Source: Bacillota bacterium
GTDB lineage: Bacteria; Bacillota; Sulfobacillia; Sulfobacillales; Sulfobacillaceae
Assembly: GCA_023511625.1 (NCBI GenBank)
Contig: JAIMBD010000002.1
Span: forward strand, 248,001 to 312,000
Length of the DNA stretch: 64,000 nt
Direction: 5' to 3'
In this document: in pieces, positions 1-7,511 of the stretch
How the letters are laid out: every line of letters begins with the position of its first letter
Numbering within the stretch: position 1 is the first letter of the stretch
Translations under genes and position numbers: made by a program
Notes under the pieces: model-generated
Database searches by the model: none
What the model saw: only the letters and a program-made list of their open reading frames with translations
Told to the model about the DNA's origin: nothing

Positions 1-150
1 GAACAAGTACTCCGCCTGGCCCCCCAGTCGCTCCAGACGCTCCACGATGCGGACCCGCAGGCGGTGCAGGCCGGCCAGGTACGCGCCGTAGAGGCCTACC
101 GGCCCTCCCCCGATTATCAAGATGTCATCTGCTCCATCCATTGCTGCCAT
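1..150 (-). CDS. Ferredoxin-NADP reductase-like flavoprotein (N-terminal part only)
   Basis: Only the first 50 codons lie in the window; the rest continues beyond position 1. The protein opens MAAMDGADDILIIGGGPVGL, a Rossmann FAD-binding motif (GGGPVG at about residues 14-19), followed by an acidic residue ending beta-2 and LGGQAEYLF at residues 42-50. This is the pattern of the thioredoxin-reductase-like ferredoxin-NADP reductases of Firmicutes (YumC type), which pass electrons between NADPH and ferredoxin through FAD. ATG at 150 is chosen; the in-frame ATG at 141 is an alternative. A thioredoxin reductase proper cannot be excluded because the CxxC region would lie outside the window. Confidence 0.7.
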   Translation of the reverse strand, partial: MAAMDGADDILIIGGGPVGLYGAYLAGLHRLRVRIVERLERLGGQAEYLF

Positions 151-256
151 GTTCGTTGCTCATCCTTTTTCGGTGGTTTGGTGCCGGTTCCGACCCCCCT
201 GAGCTCCAGGCGGAACCCTTACCTCCGCCCGGCCGATATCGCCGGGTTCGGCGGTC

Positions 257-676
257 CTAGGACGGTCGGACAGGGTTCAAAGGGCGGCGGCCGGCGAATC
301 CTTCGTGCAGGCCATGATAGTAGGCCACTTCCGGCTCCTGCATCTGCCAACAAAGGTAGACCTGCACGCCTGCGATTTTGGCCGGGAAATCCACCAACCC
401 CATCTCGACATCGGTCACGCGGCACCCCATCTGGTTGATTTCTCCCAGCAGTTGGTTGGCGTCGGCCACCAGTCGGTCGAAATCCTGCTTAGCCCGCTGA
501 TAGTCGGCCAACATGATGAGGTTGCCATCCCGGCGATACCCCACCTCGCGAATGTCGCGCATCTCTTCGTACTTCCGGCGTGCCTCCTCTTGCAGTGCCT
601 TGAGGCGCTGCAACATGGTGCGCAATGCCGGGATCAGCTGGTTGGCTTCGGAGACCGTAAAGTAGCGGACGGCCAT
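257..676 (-). CDS. DUF2203 family protein, 139 aa
   Basis: A small soluble protein of unknown function. It opens with MAVRYFTVSEANQLIPALR, is rich in charged helix through the middle (about residues 15-75, possibly coiled coil), and ends in a conserved-looking segment containing GLVDFPA, a CW pair and EVAYYHGLHEGF. This arrangement (FT..EAN.LIP at the start, W/H-rich end with a FPA motif) is that of DUF2203, a family widespread in Firmicutes and other bacteria. ATG at 676 is preceded by a purine-rich GGGAGGG ribosome site, which favours it over longer in-frame extensions. It lies 32 bp downstream of the adenosyltransferase-like gene and probably shares its transcript. Confidence 0.75.
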   Translation of the reverse strand: MAVRYFTVSEANQLIPALRTMLQRLKALQEEARRKYEEMRDIREVGYRRDGNLIMLADYQRAKQDFDRLVADANQLLGEINQMGCRVTDVEMGLVDFPAKIAGVQVYLCWQMQEPEVAYYHGLHEGFAGRRPLNPVRPS

Positions 677-708
677 CCAATCCCTCCCTTCTCCCTCCCT
701 CCGGCGGA

Positions 709-1257
709 CTACCAGCTGGCAATGATATCCCCGATGCCCTGTTCGTAGTTCATTTTGCGAGCCAGGGCAAAGATCAGGTCGGCCAATCGATTTAGGTAAT
801 CCACGGCCACCGCCAACTCCGGATCGTCGCGCTCCAGGGCTTGCACGCGCCGCGCCGCCCGGCGCACCACCGTTCGCGCCCAGTGTAACAGGGCCGCCGC
901 TGGCACGCCGGTCGGAATGACGAAATTGCGCACGGGAAACAGATCGCGGTCGGCGGCCTCGAGCCATCGTTGCAACTGGTCGACCGCGTCTGGGCCAACG
1001 CCTAACGGCTGCCCCCCGTGCTCTTGGGAAAAAAACGCGGAGAGGGCGAATAGCCGGTTCTGGACCTGTTCCAGAACCTCGTTGACCCAGGAGTTGGTCA
1101 AAAACGCCCGCGCCACGCCGACTGCGGCGTTAGCCTCCTCCAGACTGCCCAAGGCTTCCTCGCGCCAGGCTTCCTCCTGCGCCCACTCCCCGATCGGGGG
1201 CCGGTTGGGCAGCGCCGAACCACCGGCTTGCTCGCCGCACACGCGCTTCACCGCCAC
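709..1257 (-). CDS. Cob(I)alamin adenosyltransferase-like protein with atypical N-terminus, 182 aa
   Basis: The C-terminal two thirds matches the PduO-type ATP:cob(I)alamin adenosyltransferase helical bundle: SLEEANAAVGVARAFL, a central RNFVIPTGVPAAALLHWAR and RRAARRV, and AVDYLNRLADLIFALAR near the end. In the canonical enzyme the N-terminus carries a TKTGDxGxT ATP-binding segment and the central motif reads FILPGG. Here the N-terminal segment is absent, replaced by a short Cys/Gly-rich stretch, and GG is TG. The product may be a diverged adenosyltransferase or a cobalamin-binding relative. The GTG at 1257 follows a TAAGGAG overlapping the stop of the upstream gene; a second GTG six bases on is possible. 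Confidence 0.6.
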   Translation of the reverse strand: MAVKRVCGEQAGGSALPNRPPIGEWAQEEAWREEALGSLEEANAAVGVARAFLTNSWVNEVLEQVQNRLFALSAFFSQEHGGQPLGVGPDAVDQLQRWLEAADRDLFPVRNFVIPTGVPAAALLHWARTVVRRAARRVQALERDDPELAVAVDYLNRLADLIFALARKMNYEQGIGDIIASW

Positions 1258-1265
1258 CCCGCTCC

Positions 1266-1826
1266 TTACCAGTAACGTTCCTCCTGCCACGGATCGCCGC
1301 GCAGGTGATAGCCGCGTTCCTCCCAGAACCCGGGCCGGTCCTCGGCCATCAGCTCGAATCCGGTCACCCACTTGGCGCTTTTCCAGAAATAGCGGTGCGG
1401 AACCACGAGCCGCATCGGCCCGCCATGCTCCGCCGCTAACGGCGCCCCCGCGAAGCGATGGGCCAACACCGTATCCGGCGCCAGGATGTCATCCAGCTCC
1501 AGGTTGGCCGTGAACTGATTCATCCCGTGCACCATCACGTAACGCGCCTCCGGTAGCGGCTCGGCCACCTCCAAGACGGCCTGCGGATCGATGCCCTCCC
1601 ACTCGGTGTCCAATTTGGACCACCCTGTAACACAGTGGATGTCGGCGCGCACCGTTTTCGGGCGCAGTTGCAGCATCTCTTCCCACGAGAATTCGAGAGG
1701 ACGGCGCACCAACCCAAACACCCGAAATCGCCACCGGTCCAACGCCACGCGCGGGACCGGCCCGAAGTGCAGGACGGGAAACAAGCGGGTGACGGTTTGG
1801 TTCGGTGGCACACGCGGTTCTGGCAC
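1266..1826 (-). CDS. Molybdopterin-dependent oxidoreductase (sulfite oxidase fold), 186 aa
   Basis: A compact protein of the oxidoreductase molybdopterin-binding family (sulfite oxidase / YedY catalytic fold). The pterin-molybdenum site is visible as DIHCVTGWSK at about residues 63-72, where the Cys is the expected Mo ligand, followed by YVMVHGMNQFTANLEL and the HGGPMRLVVPHRYFWKSAKWV block typical of the family. It lacks a signal peptide and a heme domain, so it is probably cytoplasmic or acts with another partner. The start is GTG at 1826 with a GGTGG site just upstream. It is followed after 8 bp by the adenosyltransferase-like gene, suggesting co-transcription. The substrate is not predictable. 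Confidence 0.85.
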   Translation of the reverse strand: MPEPRVPPNQTVTRLFPVLHFGPVPRVALDRWRFRVFGLVRRPLEFSWEEMLQLRPKTVRADIHCVTGWSKLDTEWEGIDPQAVLEVAEPLPEARYVMVHGMNQFTANLELDDILAPDTVLAHRFAGAPLAAEHGGPMRLVVPHRYFWKSAKWVTGFELMAEDRPGFWEERGYHLRGDPWQEERYW

Positions 1827-1873
1827 GGATACCCCCCCACCTTCGGGTTCGCGGCTGGAACCGAGGATCGCTC

Positions 1874-2692
1874 CTATTTTACCCTAAAGCCGAGGCCGTG
1901 GTCGTAGAGAACCGCAATCGCGCCCGCTGTCATCAAGCCGACCCCCACCCATCCGGGGCGCGTCCCGGCCTCCTTCAGCCAGATCCGCCCCAAAAGCGCG
2001 CCGCCCAGTCCGGCCAGGCCGGAGGCGGCCTCGGCCGGAGCAGGCCCAAGGCGAGCCATCAAAACCAGCAGGGTCAGGTAGGAGGCTCCATTGACGGCTG
2101 GCGCCACCAGCACCCACCCCGGCCGCCGGCGCCATAGACGTGCCCATTCGGGCAGGACGGGCCCAGCAAGCCGGGCCCCCAGTGTCATCCCTGCCGCGAC
2201 CAAAGTATAAAGCGTGGCCCCGTAACTCCAAGGGTCGCCGGCGAGATGGGCGTCGGTGAGGCGTCCCCACGCCAAAAGGCCATCGCTCACCATCATGGCG
2301 GCTACCCCCGGGGTCAGGTTCGCCCCTCCTAAAAGGACGATTCCCCCGAGGAAGGCAGCCACCCCCGCCCACGCCAGGACCCCTCCAATGGGATGGACGA
2401 GAAACAACAGCACGGCCGTGGCGTTGGCCCAGGGGCTGACAACGCTTACCGGTCCCTTTTGCAACGCCCAGGCGTACGCCGCAAACGCGCCGCCGTAGAT
2501 CGCTGCCGCAAGCCATGCGGATCCGTTCCACGCGCCTCGGCCGGCAAAGACAGCCCCGATCCACAACACGGCCGCGGCCCCGGCGTAGGCCCAGGCCATC
2601 ACCGAACCGGGCGGGGCGCCTTGACCCAGTTGCCGGAGGGCAATCCGCTCCACGCTCAACAGAACCACGCGCGCCATCAGCCACCATGCCAC
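1874..2692 (-). CDS. EamA/DMT-family transporter, 272 aa
   Basis: A polytopic membrane protein with about eight to ten hydrophobic helices arranged as two similar halves, as in the drug/metabolite transporter superfamily (EamA domains). The first half contains GGAFAAYAWALQKGPVSVVSP and the second ends with a GLAGLGGALLGRIWLKE segment followed by a terminal helix, which are the usual positions of the conserved helix-end motifs. Members export metabolites or take up small solutes; the substrate here cannot be inferred. The GTG start at 2692 is chosen because it covers the first helix; the ribosome site is weak, so an internal ATG six codons on is possible. Confidence 0.8.
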   Translation of the reverse strand: MAWWLMARVVLLSVERIALRQLGQGAPPGSVMAWAYAGAAAVLWIGAVFAGRGAWNGSAWLAAAIYGGAFAAYAWALQKGPVSVVSPWANATAVLLFLVHPIGGVLAWAGVAAFLGGIVLLGGANLTPGVAAMMVSDGLLAWGRLTDAHLAGDPWSYGATLYTLVAAGMTLGARLAGPVLPEWARLWRRRPGWVLVAPAVNGASYLTLLVLMARLGPAPAEAASGLAGLGGALLGRIWLKEAGTRPGWVGVGLMTAGAIAVLYDHGLGFRVK

Positions 2693-2748
2693 GGGCCTCG
2701 CCCCCTGCCGAACCGCGCTCAGGACAGGGTATGCGAGGCTCGGGCAGG

Positions 2749-3600
2749 TTATGGGGACGGCGGCGTGGGTCCGCGCTCGACGATGCGCGGAGATGGGCGG
2801 TAGCGGTCAATCCCCAGCGATTTGGTCTCGATGCCGTGAGGGGTGTGGATTTCGAGCCAAGAGCGCACCTTGACCCCCTCCTGGCCCGGGGCCAATACTT
2901 TTTCCGTTCCCGGCTTCAAGCGGGCATTGACCCGCACGATGGTGCGGAACGGATATCGCTCCAAGATCTCGTGCTTGACTTCGATCTGCGGTCCCGGTTG
3001 TCCCCCCCACAGGGCGATGGTTAGGTGGCGTCCTTCCGTCCGAGCCGCGATCAGGACCGGCGTGGAAAAGGTGTTCTGAAACCGGAAGTTAAGATAATCC
3101 GAGGACACCGTCGCGTCCTCCCCGGGAGGCAGGTACGGCACCGTCAAACCATGGGGGTGCCGCTCCACCACCCGCATGCCGGTCCTGAGGACCGCCGCGT
3201 ACAACGTGGAGGCGCCTTGGCAGACACCGCCCCCGATAGAGGGCACGATGCGGTCTCCCACAAACGCCCGCCCCCACCCGTATCCGTTCTCGGCGGTGTA
3301 AGGCCCCACCACCCGATAGTACGAAAAGATGGCTCCGGGAGGCACCACCACGCCGTTCAGGCGCCGGGCCACCAGCGCGATGTTCTCTGCTTGGCTAGGG
3401 CTCGCATGGTAGAAGTCGGTGGTCTGAATGGCCAAGAGGTAAGGCAACTTCTGGGCCCGCGCGGCCTCCTCTCCCACGGGCGGCGTGACCACCACCGGCC
3501 CATTGGCCGTCACGCCCGACATCCCTCCAGTGGTCGCCGTGCCGGGAAGCGCTGCGTTGGGCCATAAAAGCAACCAAAGTGCTGCCCACCATCCTGTCAT
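2749..3600 (-). CDS. Secreted VanW-family protein with C-terminal G5 domain, 283 aa
   Basis: The protein starts with a signal-peptide-like segment (MTGWWAALWLLLWPNAALPG). A VanW domain follows, with SPSQAENIALVARRLNG, VVPPGAIFSYYRVVGPYT, GGGVCQGASTLYAAVL and SSDYLNFRFQN in order. The last 80 residues (PFRTIVRVNARLKPGTEKV and following) have the form of a G5 domain, which binds cell-wall sugars in other proteins. Such VanW-G5 proteins are common in spore-forming Firmicutes and are assumed to act at the cell envelope; the biochemical role is unknown. ATG at 3600 has a strong AGGGAGGTG site. The gene is divergent from homoserine dehydrogenase across a 225-bp intergenic region. Confidence 0.85.
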   Translation of the reverse strand: MTGWWAALWLLLWPNAALPGTATTGGMSGVTANGPVVVTPPVGEEAARAQKLPYLLAIQTTDFYHASPSQAENIALVARRLNGVVVPPGAIFSYYRVVGPYTAENGYGWGRAFVGDRIVPSIGGGVCQGASTLYAAVLRTGMRVVERHPHGLTVPYLPPGEDATVSSDYLNFRFQNTFSTPVLIAARTEGRHLTIALWGGQPGPQIEVKHEILERYPFRTIVRVNARLKPGTEKVLAPGQEGVKVRSWLEIHTPHGIETKSLGIDRYRPSPRIVERGPTPPSP

Positions 3601-3761
3601 GTACCCACCTCCCTGTCGCGGTGCCGGGGCCACTGCCCCATGGGGGATCTTGCCCGCGCCCGTCCCACCCCATGCCCCGCGTTGGGGGCAATCCCGCCAT
3701 CCGACCGCCTTATCCGCCGTTCGGGCGAATCTGCGGGGCCGGGCCCGAATCGTAGCCTGCC

Positions 3762-3799
3762 TTGCGCGCGCCGACGCGAATTGATACCATACCGTATCA
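3762..3799 (+). promoter_or_regulatory. Candidate promoter with overlapping inverted repeat, upstream of hom
   Basis: TTGCGC (3762-3767) and TACCAT (3785-3790) are spaced 17 bp and match the sigma-A consensus only moderately. The -10 overlaps a perfect dyad, TGATAC (3782-3787), six-base spacer, GTATCA (3794-3799). A repressor site in this position would control homoserine dehydrogenase. This is inferred from sequence symmetry alone. Confidence 0.35.
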
Positions 3800-3825
3800 G
3801 AATCTGGGGAAAGGACTACCGCAGG

Positions 3826-4974
3826 GTGGCGCAACCGGTTCGCATCGGCCTTTTGGGATATGGCACCGTGGGTCAGGCGTTCGTGACCCTGCTCAAGCAG
3901 CAGACCGCACTGCCCGCCGAGGTCGAGATCGCCCTCGTGACTGATCTCGGGCGCCCGCGCGAAGGCCCTCCGATTCCTTTGACGACCGACGCGCGGGAAG
4001 TCGTGGCCAATCCGCGCGTAGACTTAGTGGTCGACGTCATGGGCGGGCGGTACCCGGCTTATCAGTGGGTGCGTGAGGCCATCCTCAATGGAAAGTCGGT
4101 GGTCACTGCCAACAAAGAGGTCATGGCGTATCACGGCTCGGAGCTGCTGCAACTGGCCTTTGAACGCGGAGTCCACCTTCGCTATGAGGCCAGCGTAGGC
4201 GGCGGCATCCCCCTCATCGAACCGTTGCTGTCGCATTTTCGCTGGGGGCCCATCGATGCCGTCATCGGCGTGCTGAACGGCACCACCAATTTCATCCTGT
4301 CTGCCATGGAAAAGGGGGAGCCGTACGAGCAAGCCTTGGCCATGGCTCAAGCCAAGGGGTATGCCGAGGCCGACCCCAGTGCCGACGTACTGGGATACGA
4401 TGCGGTACGCAAACTGACCCTGATCATCCGCATGGTCTTTCACTTCGAGGTGAGTCCTGACGCCATCCCGTGCCGCGGCATCGACCAAGTGACCGTCGAT
4501 GACATCGTGCGGGTGGCTCACTGGGGCTACCGCATTAAGCTAATCGCCCGCGCGTATCGGGGCGGACGGGCGATGGTGTGGCCCACCTTGGTCCCTGCCA
4601 ATCACCGATTGGCGTTCTTGGAGGACAACCAAAACAGCTTGTGCCTATACCTGTGGTCGCAGGAGTATTGGTTAGAGGGTCCGGGGGCCGGCGGGCCAGC
4701 CACGGCGCTGAGCGTGCTGTCGGACGTCTATCGCGTCATCGTCCAACGCGACCTCGGCCCCCGCGAAACCGTGCTGCCTGTGCGAGAACTGCAACCGATG
4801 GCGCCGGAGTGGATCCTGTTTCCGGTCGACCCGGATCGGGTCGTGGTCCCGACCGCGTTTCCGGAATTCGGGTTGTGGAACGGCCAATATTTCCGCACCG
4901 AGCCGACCCCCATCGGCCAAGTGGAGCAGTGGCTGGCCGAGCGGGAAGGCTTCAAGGCCTATCCCCTGCTGTAA
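3826..4974 (+). CDS. hom: Homoserine dehydrogenase without ACT domain, 382 aa
   Basis: Reduces aspartate semialdehyde to homoserine with NAD(P)H, the branch point to threonine and methionine. The N-terminal Rossmann motif is IGLLGYGTVGQAF, followed by VDVMGG, the SVVTANKEVMA segment and the catalytic-domain signature GVLNGTTNFILS, then YAEADPSADVLGYDAVRKL with the conserved Asp and Lys. The late GPGAGGPATALSVLSDV loop is also intact. Most Firmicute enzymes are about 430 residues with a C-terminal ACT domain for threonine feedback; here the C-terminal 60 residues do not look like ACT. GTG at 3826 follows GGGGAAAGGA. No thrB or thrC is adjacent. Confidence 0.9.
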   Translation: MAQPVRIGLLGYGTVGQAFVTLLKQQTALPAEVEIALVTDLGRPREGPPIPLTTDAREVVANPRVDLVVDVMGGRYPAYQWVREAILNGKSVVTANKEVMAYHGSELLQLAFERGVHLRYEASVGGGIPLIEPLLSHFRWGPIDAVIGVLNGTTNFILSAMEKGEPYEQALAMAQAKGYAEADPSADVLGYDAVRKLTLIIRMVFHFEVSPDAIPCRGIDQVTVDDIVRVAHWGYRIKLIARAYRGGRAMVWPTLVPANHRLAFLEDNQNSLCLYLWSQEYWLEGPGAGGPATALSVLSDVYRVIVQRDLGPRETVLPVRELQPMAPEWILFPVDPDRVVVPTAFPEFGLWNGQYFRTEPTPIGQVEQWLAEREGFKAYPLL

Positions 4975-5005
4975 GGCCGGCGGCCCCCACCGGGCACCGC
5001 CGGCC
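4975..5005. terminator. GC-rich hairpin between convergent hom and transglycosylase genes
   Basis: GGCCGGCGG (4975-4983) and CCGCCGGCC (4997-5005) form a 9-bp perfect stem with a 13-nt loop, starting directly after the hom stop codon. There is no T tract on either strand, so termination efficiency is uncertain. It is placed to serve both converging transcripts. Confidence 0.5.
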
Positions 5006-5011
5006 GGGATT

Positions 5012-5761
5012 TCAGCGTTGCAGGAGGCGCTCCTCTGCCAAGCGCACAGCCTCGCGCACCAGGTTCCCGCATTGGCGTGCCGGCACCGCCCCCCAGCCGT
5101 GTTCACGGACCAGGTCAGCGACTCCCAGGCGCTCGCCGAGCTTCAACTTGGTGTCCTCTGACATCCACTTGGCCATGGCTCCACCCCCCGCCACAGTGTG
5201 TCCGATGCCACCCCAGCCGTATACCCATCGATACCAGCGCCGATACCACAGGACGCGGGCCACAAAGGCCCGGGTCTCTGGGTAGGGAACGGCCTGCCAA
5301 TCCACACTGCCCGGGGTAAGCCGGCCCATCCGAATCCAGCGGTCGACGGTAGCCGGTCCACTGTTGTAGGCCGCGAGCGCCAACACCACATCCCCCCGAT
5401 ATCGCCGGAGCAAATACGCCAAATACCAACCGCCCAAGGCGATGTTGGTGCGCGGGTCGCCGAGGTTTATGGCCTGGCCCGGAGCCAACGGCGCATGGGG
5501 TTGTCCCGCAATCCAGCGCGCCGTGTCGGGCATCAACTGCATCAGCCCCATGGCGCCCCGGCGGCTGACGGCATCCGGCCGATACCGGCTCTCGACCCGG
5601 ATCACGGCCGCGATGAGGTAAGGATCCACGCCCATCCGGTCTGCCTCCTGGTAAACCCAACCGGCATACGGAAACGGGACTTGCCAGCGGATGGCCAACA
5701 CCCCCAAGGCCACGACCGTCAAAAGCGCGATCCACCACCGGTGCCGGCCAATTCTCGCCAT
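5012..5761 (-). CDS. Lytic transglycosylase fused in frame to an alpha/beta-type SASP-like domain, 249 aa
   Basis: Residues 1-25 are a membrane anchor or uncleaved signal. Residues about 35-165 are a soluble lytic transglycosylase (SLT) domain: AAVIRVESRYRPDAVS with the catalytic Glu at 57, GAMGLMQLMPDTA, ALGGWYLAYLLRRY and LALAAYNSGP, as in enzymes that cleave peptidoglycan glycan strands. After a Gly-rich linker the frame continues without a stop into residues 196-249, which resemble clostridial alpha/beta small acid-soluble spore proteins (LGVADLVREHGWGAVPARQ, CGNLVREAVRLAEERL). The SASP-like part has its own ATG at 5176 but poor Shine-Dalgarno spacing. ATG at 5761 has a strong GAGGTGGAGG site. 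The gene overlaps coaE by 43 bp. Confidence 0.8.
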   Translation of the reverse strand: MARIGRHRWWIALLTVVALGVLAIRWQVPFPYAGWVYQEADRMGVDPYLIAAVIRVESRYRPDAVSRRGAMGLMQLMPDTARWIAGQPHAPLAPGQAINLGDPRTNIALGGWYLAYLLRRYRGDVVLALAAYNSGPATVDRWIRMGRLTPGSVDWQAVPYPETRAFVARVLWYRRWYRWVYGWGGIGHTVAGGGAMAKWMSEDTKLKLGERLGVADLVREHGWGAVPARQCGNLVREAVRLAEERLLQR

Positions 5762-6330
5762 GCCGCCTCCACCTCATTTCGCAGAGCCGTCAGGTCGCCG
5801 TCGTTCTCGAACACGCGGCTCGCGCGGCGCCGTTTCTCCTCTTGGGGCCATTGCGCGGCGATGCGCGCCAGGGCCTGGTGGCAACTGAGCCCGTCGCGGG
5901 CCATCAGCCGCGCGCGTTGCACCTCCGGTGACGCTGTCACCACCCACACCTGGTCAAACCATGACTCCCACCCAACTTCAAACAGCAGCGGAAGGTCGAC
6001 CACCACCGGCAACGGGGTGCCCTTTTCGGCTTCGGCTACCGACGTCCAAAGAGCTTGGCGGATCAAGGGATGCATGACGGCATCGAGGCGCTGGCGCGCC
6101 CGGGGATCGGAAAATACCAAACGTCCCAACTTCTTGCGCTGAAGTCGCCCGTGGGCGTCGAGCACCCACCACCCGAAGGCCTCCCACACGGCACGCCATC
6201 CCGGGGCACCCGGCTCCTGCAACCGGCGGGCCACCGCGTCGGCGTCTATGACCACGGCGCCCAAAGCCCGCAGCATCGCCGCGACGGTCGATTTCCCAGT
6301 GGCAATGCCGCCGGTAAGCCCGATGCGCAT
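5719..6330 (-). CDS. coaE: Dephospho-CoA kinase, 203 aa
   Basis: Catalyses the last step of coenzyme A synthesis, ATP-dependent 3'-phosphorylation of dephospho-CoA. The P-loop GLTGGIATGKST begins at residue 4, followed by VIDADAVARRL, the lid/CoA region VMHPLIRQALW, and VVVDLPLLFEVGWESWFDQVWVV, all in family order. Length is normal (about 200). The position matches the conserved polA-mutM-coaE order of Firmicutes, here with two extra genes between mutM and coaE. It starts 6 bp after the substrate-binding-protein gene stop, and its 3' end overlaps the transglycosylase gene, so translation is probably coupled. Confidence 0.95.
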   Translation of the reverse strand: MRIGLTGGIATGKSTVAAMLRALGAVVIDADAVARRLQEPGAPGWRAVWEAFGWWVLDAHGRLQRKKLGRLVFSDPRARQRLDAVMHPLIRQALWTSVAEAEKGTPLPVVVDLPLLFEVGWESWFDQVWVVTASPEVQRARLMARDGLSCHQALARIAAQWPQEEKRRRASRVFENDGDLTALRNEVEAAWRELAGTGGGSRF

Positions 6331-6335
6331 GGCTC

Positions 6336-7511
6336 TCACCTCTGCCACTGCACCGATTTCCAATCTAAGCTGTTGTCGGGGAACACCGTCAGTCGGCGAA
6401 CGGCCGTGCTCCACATCCACCAACTGCCATCCGGTGCCACCGGCGTCGGTGGGCTCCCGCCTACGGATACCGGATACGGACCCAGGTAGGCCTCGACGCC
6501 GGGAAAGGGGCCGGAGCCAGAGACGCGTTCCACGCGTAGGCCGGGTTGAAGGCGGACCAGGGCGTCCCCCAAAGCCGTCGCGATGGCGTCGCCCCGGTCC
6601 ACGGCCACCACCCCCGTCGCGGGCACGGCGAGGGTTCGGGCCGCCACGTGCGGCCCGCGCCCGCGAAAGGCCAGCGCCGCCAATCGGGTAGTGGACACCC
6701 GACGGGGCGACGGGCCCCCGAGACTGGTCCACCACAGGGTTCGTCCATCAGGCACCCAGTGCACCCACTTCAGCCACCGCTTCGGCAGGGTTCCCAAGGC
6801 CCCCACCGGCAATGGCAACACATCGGCGACCCCGTTGACCACACTGGCTTCAGCCAGTGCCAAGGTGGGAAATCGCTCCACGGTGACCGACCACGTCACG
6901 TCACCCGCCGTGGGGCGAAAGCTGGCCCGCCAATCCCAGTCCCACTGGTCTAGCCGCCAGCCCCCACTGCCGATCAAGGCGGCGAGCTGCCAATGCCCGC
7001 CCCCAGCGGTCCGGTCTGAGGGCAACACCACTGCCCATGGCAAGGTGGCCAAGGTGCCCAGCACCTGGAGGGCCGAGGCCACGCCGTGGAGGACCAGCGT
7101 GCCGGAGCCCGACGCCGTCCACCGTGGCGGGCCGGAGGACACCCCTGGTAGGGGAGCGCCTACGGCATTGAGCGCCTGCGCCACCTGACCGGCCGTGACC
7201 GGTTGGCCGTTGCTCCATCGCGCGCGGGGGTCCAACTGAAATACGAGGGCGCTGCCCTGCATCCGCCAGCTCGCAGCCAGCCGGGGTTGCAGGCGGCCGC
7301 CGCGCACGGTGACTAAGGTCTGAAACACGTTGTCGGCAACCGTCCGCTCGCCTGCGCTGGTCGCCTGGATCGGGTCGAAGGTCGCGAGCGGTCCCACCAC
7401 GGCCTCCACCAACTGCCCCGGCGCCTGGGGCACCGGCGGCGGCACCTGTCCCGCAAGCGCACCCGAGGCGAGAACGGTCGCCAGCAAGACCCATGGCCAC
7501 GCCCGCGCCAT
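6336..7511 (-). CDS. Family 5-like extracellular substrate-binding protein, short form, 391 aa
   Basis: A signal peptide (MARAWPWVLLATVLASGALAG) precedes a segment typical of the N-terminal lobe of peptide/nickel ABC binding proteins (SBP family 5): GPLATFDPIQATSAGERTVA, NVFQTLVTVRGGRLQPRLA, SWRM, then FQLDPRARWSNGQPVTA. Family members are usually 500-550 residues, so this one is roughly 120 residues short and the second lobe is much reduced. No permease or ATPase genes are nearby; the neighbours are DNA repair and CoA genes. It may scavenge peptides with a distant transporter or have a non-transport role. Its ATG at 7511 directly follows the stop of the 63 aa gene. Confidence 0.65.
   Translation of the reverse strand: MARAWPWVLLATVLASGALAGQVPPPVPQAPGQLVEAVVGPLATFDPIQATSAGERTVADNVFQTLVTVRGGRLQPRLAASWRMQGSALVFQLDPRARWSNGQPVTAGQVAQALNAVGAPLPGVSSGPPRWTASGSGTLVLHGVASALQVLGTLATLPWAVVLPSDRTAGGGHWQLAALIGSGGWRLDQWDWDWRASFRPTAGDVTWSVTVERFPTLALAEASVVNGVADVLPLPVGALGTLPKRWLKWVHWVPDGRTLWWTSLGGPSPRRVSTTRLAALAFRGRGPHVAARTLAVPATGVVAVDRGDAIATALGDALVRLQPGLRVERVSGSGPFPGVEAYLGPYPVSVGGSPPTPVAPDGSWWMWSTAVRRLTVFPDNSLDWKSVQWQR

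Noticed and set aside
1884-2810. 308-codon frame on the minus strand
   Set aside because: It is the out-of-frame shadow of the EamA transporter; its product is Arg/Gly/Pro-rich with no membrane pattern, while the overlapping frame has clear transmembrane helices.
5012-5176. Separate SASP gene as an independent feature
   Set aside because: It is in frame with the transglycosylase and its own start has poor ribosome-site spacing, so it is reported as a domain with possible internal initiation.
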